The notes below the pieces were generated by a model. The model worked only from the letters and a program-made list of their open reading frames with translations. It ran no database searches and had not been told where the DNA came from. A stretch of DNA of 64,000 nt from Paraclostridium dentum. GTDB lineage: Bacteria; Bacillota; Clostridia; Peptostreptococcales; Peptostreptococcaceae. Of the stretch, positions 23,669 through 33,186 are shown piece by piece (position 1 is the first letter of the stretch; each line of letters begins with the position of its first letter). Both the position numbers and the translations under genes were made by a program. The stretch lies in contig NZ_WIPK01000004.1 in assembly GCF_012922555.1 (NCBI RefSeq), forward strand, positions 124,001 through 188,000, given 5' to 3'.

Positions 23669-24286
23669 TTAGTAATAAACTATACTTTCAATTATATATA
23701 ATTCTTCTTCTTGACTATTTATTAAAATTAATTTTCCTTTAAATCCTTTTTTAAATTTTACTATAGCTAAATCACCTTGTTCTACTTCAAGTATATTACC
23801 ATTATCTAATTTAATTTTAAAGCTTCCATTTAAGCTATAAAAGCAATTAAATTCATATCTGTAGAAACTATCATTTAAATTCATTTTAGGTTCTAAAATT
23901 ATTTCTGATTTTACATTTATGTATCTTAATTCACCACTACAATCTTCACTTGTCATCAAGTTAAAGTCTGTAGCTTTTCCATAACTTGTAGTATCCCAAT
24001 CCCCACTAAAGCTATCTATATCAAACTTTTCAAGCTTTTTGTCATAGTGATTTTGATGCCTTAATAGTAAACCACCATCTAAAACCATTATTTTTCTTTG
24101 TATATTTGGAAGTTTCGTAAATTCTGACTCTTCTGCTTCAACAGTTGCTGAGCTTATTCTCCATTTAAAATTTCTATTTTCATACGAAGAATTTTCAGGA
24201 TATATATACAATTGATTTGTGATTCCTCCAGACCATTTGTTAATTTTCTGACCTTGCTCTTTTACAATTTTAATTTTACAAGTCAA
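23669..24286 (-). CDS. hutD: HutD/Ves-family protein
   Basis: A 205-residue bicupin of the HutD family. Landmarks are KWSGGITNQLYIYP near the N-terminus, FKWRISSATVEAEESEFTKLP, the turn VLDGGLLLRH and a second cupin half with ECFYSLNGSF-like and VEQGDLAIV segments. HutD proteins occur with histidine-utilisation genes and are thought to bind an intermediate such as formylglutamate or to regulate the pathway; the role is not firmly established. Here it stands alone with no hut genes nearby. ATG is preceded by AGGAGGGGGAT. Confidence 0.88.
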   Translation of the reverse strand: MTCKIKIVKEQGQKINKWSGGITNQLYIYPENSSYENRNFKWRISSATVEAEESEFTKLPNIQRKIMVLDGGLLLRHQNHYDKKLEKFDIDSFSGDWDTTSYGKATDFNLMTSEDCSGELRYINVKSEIILEPKMNLNDSFYRYEFNCFYSLNGSFKIKLDNGNILEVEQGDLAIVKFKKGFKGKLILINSQEEELYIIESIVYY

Positions 24287-24377
24287 AATATCCCCCTCCT
24301 AATTTAAATACGTATTTATATTAATTATATATTAAATCTGATGCCTATATTACAATGTACTAAAATTATTTTAAAAA

Positions 24378-24413
24378 TAAAACTGTAGAACATTATGTTC
24401 TACAGTTTTATTT
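24378..24413 (-). terminator. Terminator after the 62-residue membrane protein gene
   Basis: Arms AAAACTGTAGAACA and TGTTCTACAGTTTT form a perfect stem followed by T residues on the minus strand. Confidence 0.85.
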
Positions 24414-24602
24414 TTAATATCTTGCTCTATCTATTCCTCCAAGTACTATATGTGCAACTCCTGCTCCTACTAAAAGAGCACCTGCCATATTTTTATAATC
24501 TTTTTTATCAAATTTATCATGCTTATTTTGCTTAACGTCTAAAACAATTCCTGCTGTCGTAACTGCTGTACCTAATGCTATTGGAATCATACCTTTTTTC
24601 AT
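24414..24602 (-). CDS. Small membrane protein, function unknown
   Basis: A 62-residue protein with two hydrophobic segments (GMIPIALGTAVTTAGIVLDV and MAGALLVGAGVAHIVLGGI) separated by a charged KQNKHDKFDKKDYK loop. The glycine- and alanine-rich helices suggest a two-helix hairpin in the membrane. ATG at 24602 follows GGAGGGTGA; an in-frame ATG five codons upstream overlaps that site and is unlikely. It is monocistronic with its own terminator. I do not recognise the family. Confidence 0.7.
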   Translation of the reverse strand: MKKGMIPIALGTAVTTAGIVLDVKQNKHDKFDKKDYKNMAGALLVGAGVAHIVLGGIDRARY

Positions 24603-24789
24603 AAATTCACCCTCCATACAAATTAATAAGTTTTAATATTTAAAACTCTATAGTTAATATCTCACGAATTTTATCTTTACATTCGAAGTAATATTTTCAT
24701 AATTTGTATAAAAGTATTTTCATTAATATTTATTTATAAATTTTGGTATACTTTATTTATATAATAAATTTAAATTAGGAGATTATTTT

Positions 24790-25314
24790 ATGAGATATGT
24801 TATAGTATCAGTAACTAAAGGAAATGCAGGTGAATTTAATAACAACCTTCGAAAAAATTTATTTGAAAAATTTGGTGCTAAATCCTCAAAACTTCCACCA
24901 CACTTTACAATAAAATCTCCATTTGAATCAGAAGATTTATCATCACTTGAAAATATGCTAAAAAAGTTTTGCGATTCAAATCCTATTTCTGCATATAAAA
25001 TAGATGGTTATGATCATTTTGATGATAGAGTTGTCTATATGAAGGTATTAATGAGGCCTCAAGGAAAAATAATTCATGATAAATTAATAATAGAATTATC
25101 AAAATTTCAATATATTAAATTCGATGCTCACGATGGAAAAGATAAAATTTTTCATATAACTTTAGCATCTAAAAAGATAAAAAAAATTTATAACGACATT
25201 TTTAATTATGTAACGCAAATACCGTGTAGCTTTGATTGTAATTTTGATAACATATCAATATTCAAATGGGAAGATAATACATGGGTTTTACATAAAGAGT
25301 ATTTATTTAATTAA
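24790..25314 (+). CDS. 2'-5' RNA ligase / LigT-like 2H phosphoesterase
   Basis: A 174-residue protein with the two HxT/S motifs of the 2H phosphoesterase superfamily: HFTIKSPF near residue 37 and HITLASK near residue 118. Each half forms a beta-alpha lobe around the active site. Members hydrolyse 2',3'-cyclic phosphates or ligate RNA 2'-5'; the physiological substrate is not known for most. ATG follows TAGGAGA. It is monocistronic and ends at a bidirectional terminator. Confidence 0.85.
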   Translation: MRYVIVSVTKGNAGEFNNNLRKNLFEKFGAKSSKLPPHFTIKSPFESEDLSSLENMLKKFCDSNPISAYKIDGYDHFDDRVVYMKVLMRPQGKIIHDKLIIELSKFQYIKFDAHDGKDKIFHITLASKKIKKIYNDIFNYVTQIPCSFDCNFDNISIFKWEDNTWVLHKEYLFN

Positions 25315-25320
25315 TTAATA

Positions 25321-25366
25321 ATAAAAAAGGAAAGATAATTATATAATTATCTTTCCTTTTTTATTA
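25321..25366. terminator. Bidirectional terminator
   Basis: Arms AAAAAAGGAAAGATAATTA and TAATTATCTTTCCTTTTTT lie between convergent genes. Confidence 0.9.
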
Positions 25367-25567
25367 TTCCTCATCTTCTTCATATTCCATATAATCTTCA
25401 ACTTCATGTCCACATGCTGGACATTTATATTTATCTACACAGAACTCGAATTCTTCTTTTGTTTCATTATCAGTTCCTTCGTTTATTACTTCAAAGTCAG
25501 TTCCTTCTTCATGACTTATTAAATCCATAACTTCTACTATACACTTAGGACAATACATTGTACTCAT
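25364..25567 (-). CDS. Small zinc-ribbon-like acidic protein
   Basis: A 67-residue protein with two CPxC motifs, CPKC near the N-terminus and CPACGHE near the C-terminus, spaced as for one zinc ribbon, and a very acidic tail (EDYMEYEEDEE). It starts ATG after CGGAGGT. The paired CxxC motifs indicate Zn2+ binding. Small zinc-ribbon proteins of this kind are common in clostridia and their functions are mostly unknown. It is a single-gene unit with its own terminator. Confidence 0.75.
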   Translation of the reverse strand: MSTMYCPKCIVEVMDLISHEEGTDFEVINEGTDNETKEEFEFCVDKYKCPACGHEVEDYMEYEEDEE

Positions 25568-25663
25568 ATGTTAACCTCCGTATTTTTGCATATATATTCC
25601 CTACTATATTAACATTTAAATTATATTTTTACTATACAATACACATAAAATTAATTTATTTCA

Positions 25664-25702
25664 TAAAAAATGAGCTATATATTTATATAGCTCATTTTTT
25701 AT
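25664..25702 (-). terminator. Terminator of the DUF1450-like gene
   Basis: Arms AAAAATGAGCTATAT and ATATAGCTCATTTTT form a stem with T tract after the minus-strand gene. Confidence 0.85.
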
Positions 25703-25705
25703 CTT

Positions 25706-25897
25706 TTATTTAGAGATTTCTTTTAAAAACAGTTCTTCATTTTCTTTTATAACTAGTTCTCCATCTATAAATCCTACAGCTTCTTTCTTAAATGAACGAC
25801 ATTGACCTATACAACCTGTTTTTACATTTTCGTCTCCAACAATTTCTTTTATTTTATTAACATCAACATTTGAACAAAATGGACATACTCTTATCAT
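25706..25897 (-). CDS. DUF1450/YuzB-like thioredoxin-fold protein
   Basis: A 63-residue protein with an N-terminal CPFC and a central GCIGQC motif, then a strand (VGFIDGELV) and an acidic helix. This matches the short DUF1450 (YuzB) family, where the GC..xC motif sits in a thioredoxin-like or [2Fe-2S]-ferredoxin-like fold. Four Cys could bind an Fe-S cluster or Zn, or be redox active. ATG follows GGAGGATT. Function is unknown. Confidence 0.65.
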   Translation of the reverse strand: MIRVCPFCSNVDVNKIKEIVGDENVKTGCIGQCRSFKKEAVGFIDGELVIKENEELFLKEISK

Positions 25898-26254
25898 TTT
25901 TAAAATCCTCCTAAAACCTCTTTAATTTAATGTATTTAAAATATACCCGTTGCAAGTTAATCCAAACATATTTATTGAAAATTTTCAAAATTCCATATAT
26001 AACTAATTTAAATTTCTACTTTATAAAAATTAATTAATAATTATTAACTATAGTTATATATACCTAGAAAACTTAATTTAAATAAATAAAATCGAGTGAT
26101 TTTAAGGTTATTTGTAAAAAAATATAATTTTTTCGAAATTTTTATATACTTATGTAAAAAAAAATGATAATATATATAAGTATTTTTATTATATGTATAC
26201 AAAATACAGCATTGAAATTATAAAATGATATTTATAAAATAGGAGGATTCTTAA
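25898..26254. other. 357-bp AT-rich divergent intergenic region
   Basis: I see no gene, strong hairpin or recognisable operator. It must hold the promoters of the DUF1450-like gene and the acetate transporter gene. Confidence 0.5.
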
Positions 26255-26866
26255 ATGACAAACGAAACAAAAGTAAAAGTTGTAACAGCTGATCCTTCAG
26301 CATTAGGACTTTTCGGACTAGCAATGATAACATTAGTTGCATCATCTTCTAAGTTAGGTTTAACTTCTGGAATATCTTTAGTTTTACCATGGGCTATATT
26401 CTTAGGAGCTACTGCTCAATTATTTGCATGCATAAACGACTTTAAACACAATAATACATTTGGAGCTACTGCTTTTGGTGGATATGCATTTTTCTGGTAT
26501 GCAGTTGGTTTTACTTGGTTAATACAAAATGGAGTATTTGGACCTGAATTACAAGCTTCTGCTGATCCTAAGCAATTAGGTTTTGCTTACTTAGGATATT
26601 TAATATTCACATTATTTATGACTGTTGGAGCAATGGAAACTCATAAAGTATTATTTACAATATTTGTTCTTATAGATTGCTTATTCATAGGTTTAACTTT
26701 AAGTTCATTTGGTATAATGGAACACGCTGCTCATCAATTTGCAGCATATTCTGAGTTAGGAATAGCAATATTCTCATTCTACGGTTCTGCTGCAGCTGTT
26801 TTAAACACTCACTTTGGTAGAGTATTTTTACCTGTAGGAAAGCCATTTGGAATATTTAAAAAGTAA
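26255..26866 (+). CDS. satP: Acetate/succinate transporter, GPR1/FUN34/YaaH family
   Basis: A 203-residue protein with six membrane helices. The family signature NPAPLGLxxF appears as ADPSALGLFGLAM, with Asp in place of Asn at the first position. Other landmarks are FGATAFGGYAFFW, TLFMTVGAMETHK and a final GSAAAVLNTHFGR. Members move acetate, and some succinate, probably with protons. Fermenters of this type make acetate, also as a product of the citrate lyase encoded at 50-56 kb. ATG follows AGGAGGATT. It stands alone. Confidence 0.9.
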   Translation: MTNETKVKVVTADPSALGLFGLAMITLVASSSKLGLTSGISLVLPWAIFLGATAQLFACINDFKHNNTFGATAFGGYAFFWYAVGFTWLIQNGVFGPELQASADPKQLGFAYLGYLIFTLFMTVGAMETHKVLFTIFVLIDCLFIGLTLSSFGIMEHAAHQFAAYSELGIAIFSFYGSAAAVLNTHFGRVFLPVGKPFGIFKK

Positions 26867-26882
26867 TTATTTTTAGGGGGAG

Positions 26883-26908
26883 CTAGATATAATCAATATT
26901 ATATCTAG
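26883..26908 (+). repeat. Perfect 11-bp inverted repeat after satP
   Basis: CTAGATATAAT and ATTATATCTAG flank a 4-nt loop 16 nt after the satP stop codon. No T tract follows, so it is more likely an mRNA 3' stabilising hairpin than the terminator. Confidence 0.5.
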
Positions 26909-26930
26909 TCCTATTATATTGATATAGATA

Positions 26931-26975
26931 AATAGGGTGTGTTCTAAACTTTAATTTAGAACATACCCTATTTTT
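26931..26975 (+). terminator. Terminator downstream of satP
   Basis: Arms ATAGGGTGTGTTCTAAA and TTTAGAACATACCCTAT pair almost perfectly and are followed by TTTTTTT. Confidence 0.85.
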
Positions 26976-27056
26976 TTATATAGATACTTCATAATAAATT
27001 TTAATATTTTGTACATACTATTATAGATTAGTTATTAAATTTGAAAGGGTGTTTTA

Positions 27057-28478
27057 ATGATTCTAACTAAGAGTATTAAACGAAACGTAGAACTTATGAA
27101 AGAACACCTCCCTTTAGATAAAAGTTTTGATGTTATTCAAAGAGAGGTTATTATCGGCGGAAAAAGCTGTTATTTGTTCTTTATCGATGGTTTTATAAAA
27201 GATGAAGTCATGGAAAGGATACTTTCTGGTTTTTTTAAAATATCAGAAAAAGATTTCGAATCAGTTCATGAGTTAAAAGACTTTATACATAAATATATTC
27301 CATATATAGAGGTAGCAAAAGAAAATAAATTAAAAAATATAGCTAAGGAAGTTCTTTCAGGCCCTATGGCTATATTAATTGATGGTTTTGATGAGTCTAT
27401 TATCCTAGATGTTAGGACATATCCTGTACGTGGTATAGGTGAGCCCGAAAAAGAAAAATCACTTAAGGGCGCAAAAGATGGTTTTGTTGAAACTATAGTT
27501 TTTAATACTGCTCTTGTAAGACGGAGAGTAAAAGATCCTGATCTTATCTTTGAGATGTTTAGTGTTGGTCAGAGATCCAAGACAGATGTAGTTATTGGGT
27601 ATATAGATGGATTGGTGGATGATAAAACATTAAAACATTTAAAAAAACAAATAGACGAAATAAATGTAAAATCATTAGTGATGAGTGAACAAAGTATAGT
27701 TGAAGCTCTTGTTCAAAGTAGATGGTATAACCCATTTCCAAAGGCTAGGTACACAGAACGTCCTGATGTTGCAGCTGCTCATGTTTTAGAAGGTAAGATA
27801 TTATTGATTATAGACAACTCCCCTAATGCAATAATATTACCTACTACCATATTTGATTTTTTACAAGATGTTGATGATTTTTACCAACCTGTGATCATAG
27901 GAAATTATTTAAGGCTAATAAGAAATTTCACATTATTAGCTACTCTTATGATAACACCTTTATATACCCTAGCTATAAGATATGCATCTGATCTTCCAGT
28001 ATGGTTGCAATTTATAACCCCAAAAGATCCATATGATGTTCCTATTTTTCTCCAGTTTTTAATTTTGGAGTTTTCTGTAGATGCACTTCAACTTGCATCA
28101 CTTAATACTCCTGGATCACTAGGCATGTCATTATCTGTTATTGGTGCCCTTATTTTAGGTGATTTTGCAGTACAAACCGGTTGGTTTATTCCGCACACCA
28201 TACTATATATGGCTATTGTTGCACTTGGAAGTTATTCACAACCAAGTGTTGATTTAGGATATTCTATAAAAATAGTTAGGATACTACTCTTAATTTTAAC
28301 AGCTGCATTTAATATTTGGGGATTTGTGGCTGGATTAATAATTGCACTTGTACTTTTAATGACAAATAAAACAATCACTGGGAAAAGCTACTTATATCCA
28401 CTTATTCCATTTGAATATAGTGCTTTAAAAAGATTAATTTTTAGAGTTAAACTAGATGCTAAAAATGAAGGTAAATAG
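27057..28478 (+). CDS. spoVAF: GerA-family spore germination protein, SpoVAF-like
   Basis: A 473-residue protein of the GerAA/SpoVAF family. The N-terminal ~280 residues form the cytoplasmic domain (KSIKRNVELMKEHLPLDKSFDVIQREV, then VRTYPVRGIGEPEKEK and RRRVKDPDLIFEM). The rest has about five membrane helices (LLATLMITPLYTLAI, FLQFLILEFSVDALQLASL). The N-terminus and gene length fit SpoVAF better than germinant-receptor A subunits. No gerB or gerC partner and no other spoVA gene lies beside it. SpoVAF with FigP is known to form an open channel that amplifies germination in Bacillus; that role here is inference. ATG follows GAAAGGGTG. Confidence 0.8.
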   Translation: MILTKSIKRNVELMKEHLPLDKSFDVIQREVIIGGKSCYLFFIDGFIKDEVMERILSGFFKISEKDFESVHELKDFIHKYIPYIEVAKENKLKNIAKEVLSGPMAILIDGFDESIILDVRTYPVRGIGEPEKEKSLKGAKDGFVETIVFNTALVRRRVKDPDLIFEMFSVGQRSKTDVVIGYIDGLVDDKTLKHLKKQIDEINVKSLVMSEQSIVEALVQSRWYNPFPKARYTERPDVAAAHVLEGKILLIIDNSPNAIILPTTIFDFLQDVDDFYQPVIIGNYLRLIRNFTLLATLMITPLYTLAIRYASDLPVWLQFITPKDPYDVPIFLQFLILEFSVDALQLASLNTPGSLGMSLSVIGALILGDFAVQTGWFIPHTILYMAIVALGSYSQPSVDLGYSIKIVRILLLILTAAFNIWGFVAGLIIALVLLMTNKTITGKSYLYPLIPFEYSALKRLIFRVKLDAKNEGK

Positions 28479-28485
28479 TCTTTTA

Positions 28486-28520
28486 AAAAATGATGCTCCT
28501 AAACGGCATCATTTTTTATT
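28486..28520 (+). terminator. Terminator after spoVAF
   Basis: AAAATGATGC and GCATCATTTTTT form a short stem with a T tract directly after the stop codon. Confidence 0.8.
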
Positions 28521-28572
28521 AAACAAATTCAATTAAATGTGATAACTTTACACACTTAATTGAATTTGTTTA
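28519..28572 (+). repeat. Second inverted repeat after spoVAF
   Basis: AAACAAATTCAATTAA and TTAATTGAATTTGTTT are perfect 16-bp arms around a 19-nt loop, overlapping the end of the first terminator. It may be a back-up terminator. Confidence 0.65.
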
Positions 28573-28725
28573 TTTATAATTTTTTTAAATTATATATATA
28601 GTAATATTATTTTATAATTTAGGATAACCTTATCATTGTAAATACTCATTTTTTTAGTTTTACAATTTCTTTTGTATATGGTATACTTAATCAGTTATTT
28701 AATATCGGAAGGAGAGTTTTTGACA

Positions 28726-30552
28726 ATGACAAACAAAAACAAAATAATAAACATAGCAGTTATCGCCCATGTCGATGCTGGTAAATCAACATTAGTTGAT
28801 GCCTTCTTATCTCAATCAGGAGTTTTCAGAGATAACGAAGTTGTAAAAGATTGTGTAATGGATAGTAATGACCTAGAAAAAGAAAGAGGTATAACAATAT
28901 ACTCTAAAAACTGTGCTATAAACTATAATGATTATAAAATAAATATAGTAGATACACCTGGACATAGTGATTTCTCTTCTGAGGTTGAACGTGTTATAAA
29001 AACTGTTGATACAGTTATATTATTAGTAGATGCTAGTGAAGGGCCAATGCCTCAAACTAGATTCGTTTTACAAAAATCATTAGAGGCTGGTCTTAGACCA
29101 ATATTATTCATAAATAAGATAGACAAGCAAGATCAAAGAGCTGAAGAAGTTGTTGACGAAGTATTCGATTTATTCGTTGACTTAAACGCAACTGATGAGC
29201 AATGTGAGTTCCCAATAATATACGGTATAGCTAAGCAAGGAATTGCTAAAATAGAAATGGACGACGATAGCAATGACTTATCTCCTCTATTTGAAACTGT
29301 AGTAAATCATGTTGAAGCTTACCCTGATTATGCATCTGAGCCTTTACAACTTCAAGTATCTGCACTTGCATACGACGATTATGTAGGTAGACTTGGAATA
29401 GGTAGAGTTTACAAAGGAACAGTGAAAAACGGATCTCAAGTATCTGTTTGTAAAGCTGACGGAACTGTTGCTAGAGGAAAAGTATCAAAACTTACAGTTT
29501 ACGAAGGACTTCGTCAAGTTGAAAAAGATGAAGCATATGCTGGAGATATAGTAGTTGTAGCTGGTATGCCAGATATATCTATAGGAGAAACAATATGTGA
29601 TTCAGATAATCCATTACCAATGGAACTTATTCATATAGAAGAACCAACTCTATCAATGAACTTCTTAGTAAATGATTCTCCATTCTGTGGTAAGAGCGGT
29701 AAATTTGTTACTACTAGACATATAAAAGATAGATTAGACAAAGAATTAGAAGTTAATGTTGGATTAAAAGTTGAGCCAATGGATACTACTGATGGATTCA
29801 AAGTATCTGGACGTGGAGAGCTTCACTTATCAATATTACTTGAAAACATGAGACGTGAAGGATATGAAATAGGAGTTTCTAAGCCAGAAGTTTTATTCAT
29901 AAAAGAAAACGGAAAATTAATGGAGCCTATGGAAAAAGTTATAGTTAACTGTCCAGAAACTTATTCAGGAACTGTTATAAACAAGTTAAACTTAAGAAAA
30001 GCTATGATGGAAGCTATGGAAATAGAAGGAGACTATGTTAAAATAACATTTATAGCTCCTACTAGAGGTTTATTAGGATATAGAAGTGAATTCATAAATG
30101 ATACTCGTGGAGAAGGAACTATAGTTAGATCATTCGAAAGATACGAAGAGCACAAAGGTGCTATCCCAGGAAGAACTAACGGAGTTTTAGTTGCTCAAGG
30201 TGCTGGTAGTACTATGGCGTACGCTCTTAGCGCACTTAGTGAAAGAGCTCAAATGTTCGTTGATCCAGGTGTTGACGTTTACGAAGGTATGATAATCGGT
30301 ATGAACTCAAGAAAAGACGATATGGTTGTTAACCCTTGTAAAAACAAGAAATTAACTAACGTTCGTGCTTCTGGTACTGATGATGCAGTTAAATTACAAG
30401 CTGCTAGAACATTTACATTAGAAGAAGCTCTAGAGTTTATAGATGATGATGAGTTAGTTGAAATAACTCCAGATTCTATTAGACTTAGAAAAAGATTCTT
30501 AAATGAAAATGAAAGATTAAGATATAACAAATCTAGACAATCTAATAAATAA
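28726..30552 (+). CDS. typA: Ribosome-associated GTPase TypA/BipA
   Basis: A ~608-residue translational GTPase. G1 is [10 protein letters not shown]2 ERGITI, G3 DTPGHSDF, G4 NKID, then EF-G-like domains II, III and V and the BipA C-terminal domain ([49 protein letters not shown]-like end). G1 has Ala-Ser (VDAGKST) where many relatives have His-Thr (VDHGKTT); the Lys and nucleotide-binding loop are intact. TypA binds the ribosome and is needed for 50S assembly and stress growth. The likely start is ATG 28726; a TTG two codons earlier (28720) has better spacing to GGAG and is possible. Confidence 0.92.
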   Translation: MTNKNKIINIAVIAHVDAGKSTLVDAFLSQSGVFRDNEVVKDCVMDSNDLEKERGITIYSKNCAINYNDYKINIVDTPGHSDFSSEVERVIKTVDTVILLVDASEGPMPQTRFVLQKSLEAGLRPILFINKIDKQDQRAEEVVDEVFDLFVDLNATDEQCEFPIIYGIAKQGIAKIEMDDDSNDLSPLFETVVNHVEAYPDYASEPLQLQVSALAYDDYVGRLGIGRVYKGTVKNGSQVSVCKADGTVARGKVSKLTVYEGLRQVEKDEAYAGDIVVVAGMPDISIGETICDSDNPLPMELIHIEEPTLSMNFLVNDSPFCGKSGKFVTTRHIKDRLDKELEVNVGLKVEPMDTTDGFKVSGRGELHLSILLENMRREGYEIGVSKPEVLFIKENGKLMEPMEKVIVNCPETYSGTVINKLNLRKAMMEAMEIEGDYVKITFIAPTRGLLGYRSEFINDTRGEGTIVRSFERYEEHKGAIPGRTNGVLVAQGAGSTMAYALSALSERAQMFVDPGVDVYEGMIIGMNSRKDDMVVNPCKNKKLTNVRASGTDDAVKLQAARTFTLEEALEFIDDDELVEITPDSIRLRKRFLNENERLRYNKSRQSNK

Positions 30553-30553
30553 T

Positions 30554-30593
30554 TAATAAAAAAGGAGCTGTATCTTAACAGCTCCTTTTGTTT
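30554..30593. terminator. Bidirectional terminator
   Basis: Arms AAAAAAGGAGCTGT and ACAGCTCCTTTTGTTTT lie between typA and the convergent RNase J gene. Confidence 0.85.
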
Positions 30594-32272
30594 TATACTT
30601 CTACAATTATCGGGAATATACTAGTTCCTCTCTTTAATTTAACATACAGATGCCTATCCACAGCTTTTTTAACTCGAGATTTCATTACACTCCACTCTAA
30701 CACATCATTTTCTAAGCATTTTTCAACTTCATTTAATACAATAGCTTTTACATCATCTATTAAATCTGTAGCTTCTCTTGCATATATAAATCCTCTAGTT
30801 ATTATATCTGGTCCTGCTACTATAGACTTGCTTTCTTTATCTATACCTATAACAATTGTCATCATCCCATTTTCTGCTAAATATTTTCTATCCCTTAAAA
30901 CAATATTACCTACATCTCCAACACCTATACCATCTACATATACAGTCCCGACTCTTACCTTTCCATTTTTTTTAGCAGTTTTTTTATTTAATTCAAGAAC
31001 TTCTCCGTTATCTAAAATAAATATGTTTTCTTTTTTCATACCCAATTTAGCTGCTAAATTTTTATGGTGTACTAAATGTCTATACTCTCCATGCACTGGC
31101 ATAAAAAACTTTGGATGAACCAATGTATGTATAAGTTTCAATTCTTCTTGATATGCATGCCCTGAAACATGTACAGCCTCTAAATCTTTGTATATTACCT
31201 CTGCTCCTTTTCTATATAACTGATTTATAACTTTTGAAATAAGTTTATCATTCCCAGGTATAGGTGAAGCTGATATTATAAATAAGTCATTATTTTTTAT
31301 TTTTATTTTTTTATGTGTATCAAAAGCTATTCTAGCAAGTCCTGCCATAGCTTCTCCTTGACTTCCTGTAGTTATTATAGTTATTTCATCATTATTATAA
31401 TTTTCCATTTCATCAATACTTATTTTATAACCATCAGGAATATTTAAATATCCAAGTTCTATAGCAACCGCTGATACATTTTCCATACTACGCCCGCTAA
31501 ATACAACTCTTCTATTATTAGCTACAGATGCATTAATAATTTGTTGCATTCTATGTATATTAGATGCAAATGTCGCAACTATTATCCTTCCTATTCTACC
31601 ATTAAAGATTCTATCCAATGTTTCTCCTATAGTTTTTTCAGATAACGAATGTCCTTTTCTTTCTACATTTGTGCTATCAGCTAATAACAATAATACTCCT
31701 TTTTTCCCTATTTTAGATATACTCTCTAAATCCATTCTTCTACCATCTATAGGAGTATAATCAACTTTAAAATCTCCAGTGTGAAGTATAACTCCTATTG
31801 TTGAATGTATGCAAATAGCACATGCATCTGCGATACTGTGGGTTACACTTATAAATTCAATTTTAAAATATTCTAACTGAACTAACTGTTTATCTTCTAC
31901 TGAATTTAAAGTACATATATCTAATATATTATGTTCTCTTAACTTATTTTCAATTAGACCTATAGTTAACTTAGTTCCGTATACAGGCATATTTATTTGC
32001 TTTAATATGTATGGAATAGCCCCAATATGATCTTCATGACCATGGGTAACAAACATTCCCTTAACTTTATCTTTATTTTCTATTAAATAAGATATATCGG
32101 GAATTAATAAATCCACTCCATACATATCTTCATCTGGAAATGATAGCCCTCCATCTATAACAATTATTTCACCTTTATACTCTATTGCAGTTATATTTTT
32201 CCCTATTTCTCCAAGTCCTCCCAATGGAATTACTTTTAATTTATCTATATTTGATTTTATTGAACCCTCCAT
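30593..32272 (-). CDS. rnj: Ribonuclease J
   Basis: A 559-residue metallo-beta-lactamase/beta-CASP RNase. The Zn-binding motif is THGHEDHIGA near residue 76, followed by HTGDFKVD, ADSTNVERKGHS and beta-CASP motifs (GSQGEAMAGLAR, HVSGHAYQEELKL, MPVHGEYRHL). The C-terminal domain ends TSIFPIIVEV. RNase J is a 5'-3' exonuclease and endonuclease central to mRNA decay and rRNA processing in Firmicutes. Length matches RNase J1/J2. Only one copy is in the window, so J1 or J2 cannot be assigned. ATG follows an AGAGGTG site. Confidence 0.93.
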   Translation of the reverse strand: MEGSIKSNIDKLKVIPLGGLGEIGKNITAIEYKGEIIVIDGGLSFPDEDMYGVDLLIPDISYLIENKDKVKGMFVTHGHEDHIGAIPYILKQINMPVYGTKLTIGLIENKLREHNILDICTLNSVEDKQLVQLEYFKIEFISVTHSIADACAICIHSTIGVILHTGDFKVDYTPIDGRRMDLESISKIGKKGVLLLLADSTNVERKGHSLSEKTIGETLDRIFNGRIGRIIVATFASNIHRMQQIINASVANNRRVVFSGRSMENVSAVAIELGYLNIPDGYKISIDEMENYNNDEITIITTGSQGEAMAGLARIAFDTHKKIKIKNNDLFIISASPIPGNDKLISKVINQLYRKGAEVIYKDLEAVHVSGHAYQEELKLIHTLVHPKFFMPVHGEYRHLVHHKNLAAKLGMKKENIFILDNGEVLELNKKTAKKNGKVRVGTVYVDGIGVGDVGNIVLRDRKYLAENGMMTIVIGIDKESKSIVAGPDIITRGFIYAREATDLIDDVKAIVLNEVEKCLENDVLEWSVMKSRVKKAVDRHLYVKLKRGTSIFPIIVEV

Positions 32273-32394
32273 TTAATAACACCTCTCTAAATTTTTTATT
32301 CCCTTTCTACTTATTATGCATGTTTTTCATATCTATTAATCTCTTATCTTATAAATATTGTAACAGTATTTAAAATTTATTTGATTTTAAACTG

Positions 32395-32423
32395 TTGACA
32401 TAGTTATAATTTTATTGTATCAT
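32395..32423 (+). promoter_or_regulatory. Sigma-A promoter of the reverse rubrerythrin gene
   Basis: A perfect -35 TTGACA (32395-32400), a 17-bp spacer and -10 TATCAT (32418-32423) predict transcription from about 32430. Confidence 0.8.
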
Positions 32424-32440
32424 TAATTTGTAGTTAATAA

Positions 32441-32455
32441 TAGTAATGATTACTA
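32441..32455. promoter_or_regulatory. PerR-box-like operator
   Basis: TAGTAATGATTACTA is a perfect 7-1-7 palindrome with the geometry of Per boxes (TTATAATNATTATAA). It lies at about +11 to +25 of the predicted transcript, where a bound repressor would block transcription. A PerR-like gene is downstream. Confidence 0.65.
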
Positions 32456-32481
32456 CTTTTAATTTTAAGGAGGAATATATA

Positions 32482-33027
32482 ATGAAAAAATTTGTTTGTA
32501 CAGTATGTGGATATATACACGAGGGAGAAACTGCTCCAGAAATCTGTCCAGTTTGTAAAGTTGGAGCTGATAAGTTCAATGAAATGTCAGGTGAAATGGT
32601 TTGGGCTGATGAACATAGAATAGGTGTTGCTCAAGGTATAGATGCTGAAATAGTTGAAGGTTTAAGAGCTAACTTCGTTGGGGAATGTACAGAAGTTGGT
32701 ATGTATTTAGCTATGAGCCGTCAAGCTGATAGAGAAGGTTTCCCAGAGGTAGCTGAAGCTTATAAAAGAATAGCATTTGAAGAAGCTGAACATGCAGCTA
32801 AATTTGCTGAATTATTAGGAGAAGTTGTTGTTGCTGATACTCAAGCTAACTTAAAAGCTAGAGTTGAAGCTGAATACGGTGCAACTGAAGGAAAATTAAA
32901 AATAGCTAAAAGAGCTAAAGAGTTAGGACTTGATGCTATACATGATACAGTTCATGAGATGTGTAAAGATGAAGCTAGACATGGTAAAGCATTCTTAGGC
33001 CTACTAGAAAGACATTTTACTAAATAA
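32482..33027 (+). CDS. rbr: Reverse rubrerythrin (NADH peroxidase component)
   Basis: A 181-residue protein with the rubredoxin domain first ([10 protein letters not shown]...CPVCKVG) and the ferritin-like di-iron domain second. This is the reversed order found in the oxygen-induced clostridial revRbr. Di-iron ligands lie in [20 protein letters not shown] and [11 protein letters not shown]. Reverse rubrerythrins reduce H2O2 and O2 with electrons from NADH via rubredoxin reductase. ATG at 32482 follows AAGGAGG. A strong promoter with a Per-box-like palindrome precedes it, and the PerR-like gene follows, matching the rbr-perR layout of Clostridioides without the third gene, rbo. The codon use suggests high expression. 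Confidence 0.92.
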   Translation: MKKFVCTVCGYIHEGETAPEICPVCKVGADKFNEMSGEMVWADEHRIGVAQGIDAEIVEGLRANFVGECTEVGMYLAMSRQADREGFPEVAEAYKRIAFEEAEHAAKFAELLGEVVVADTQANLKARVEAEYGATEGKLKIAKRAKELGLDAIHDTVHEMCKDEARHGKAFLGLLERHFTK

Positions 33028-33055
33028 TATTTTATTGCCATTTCTCAATTCACAT

Positions 33056-33096
33056 AATCCTAGAGTAGCTTAATTATTAGGCTACTCTATTTTATT
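33056..33096 (+). terminator. Terminator between rbr and perR
   Basis: Arms TAGAGTAGC and GCTACTCTA with a T-rich end form a hairpin that should uncouple or reduce read-through into the regulator gene. Confidence 0.75.
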
Positions 33097-33186
33097 ATTT
33101 TTAATTTTAGTTTATAATATAATTTGATTATAAATTAACTCTTTAGGGTATATTTATGATAAAAACAATGATAAGCAGGTGGTATT

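Noticed and set aside
30588-31118. 176-codon plus-strand ORF
   Set aside because: It is antisense to RNase J, whose reading frame is fully supported by conserved motifs.
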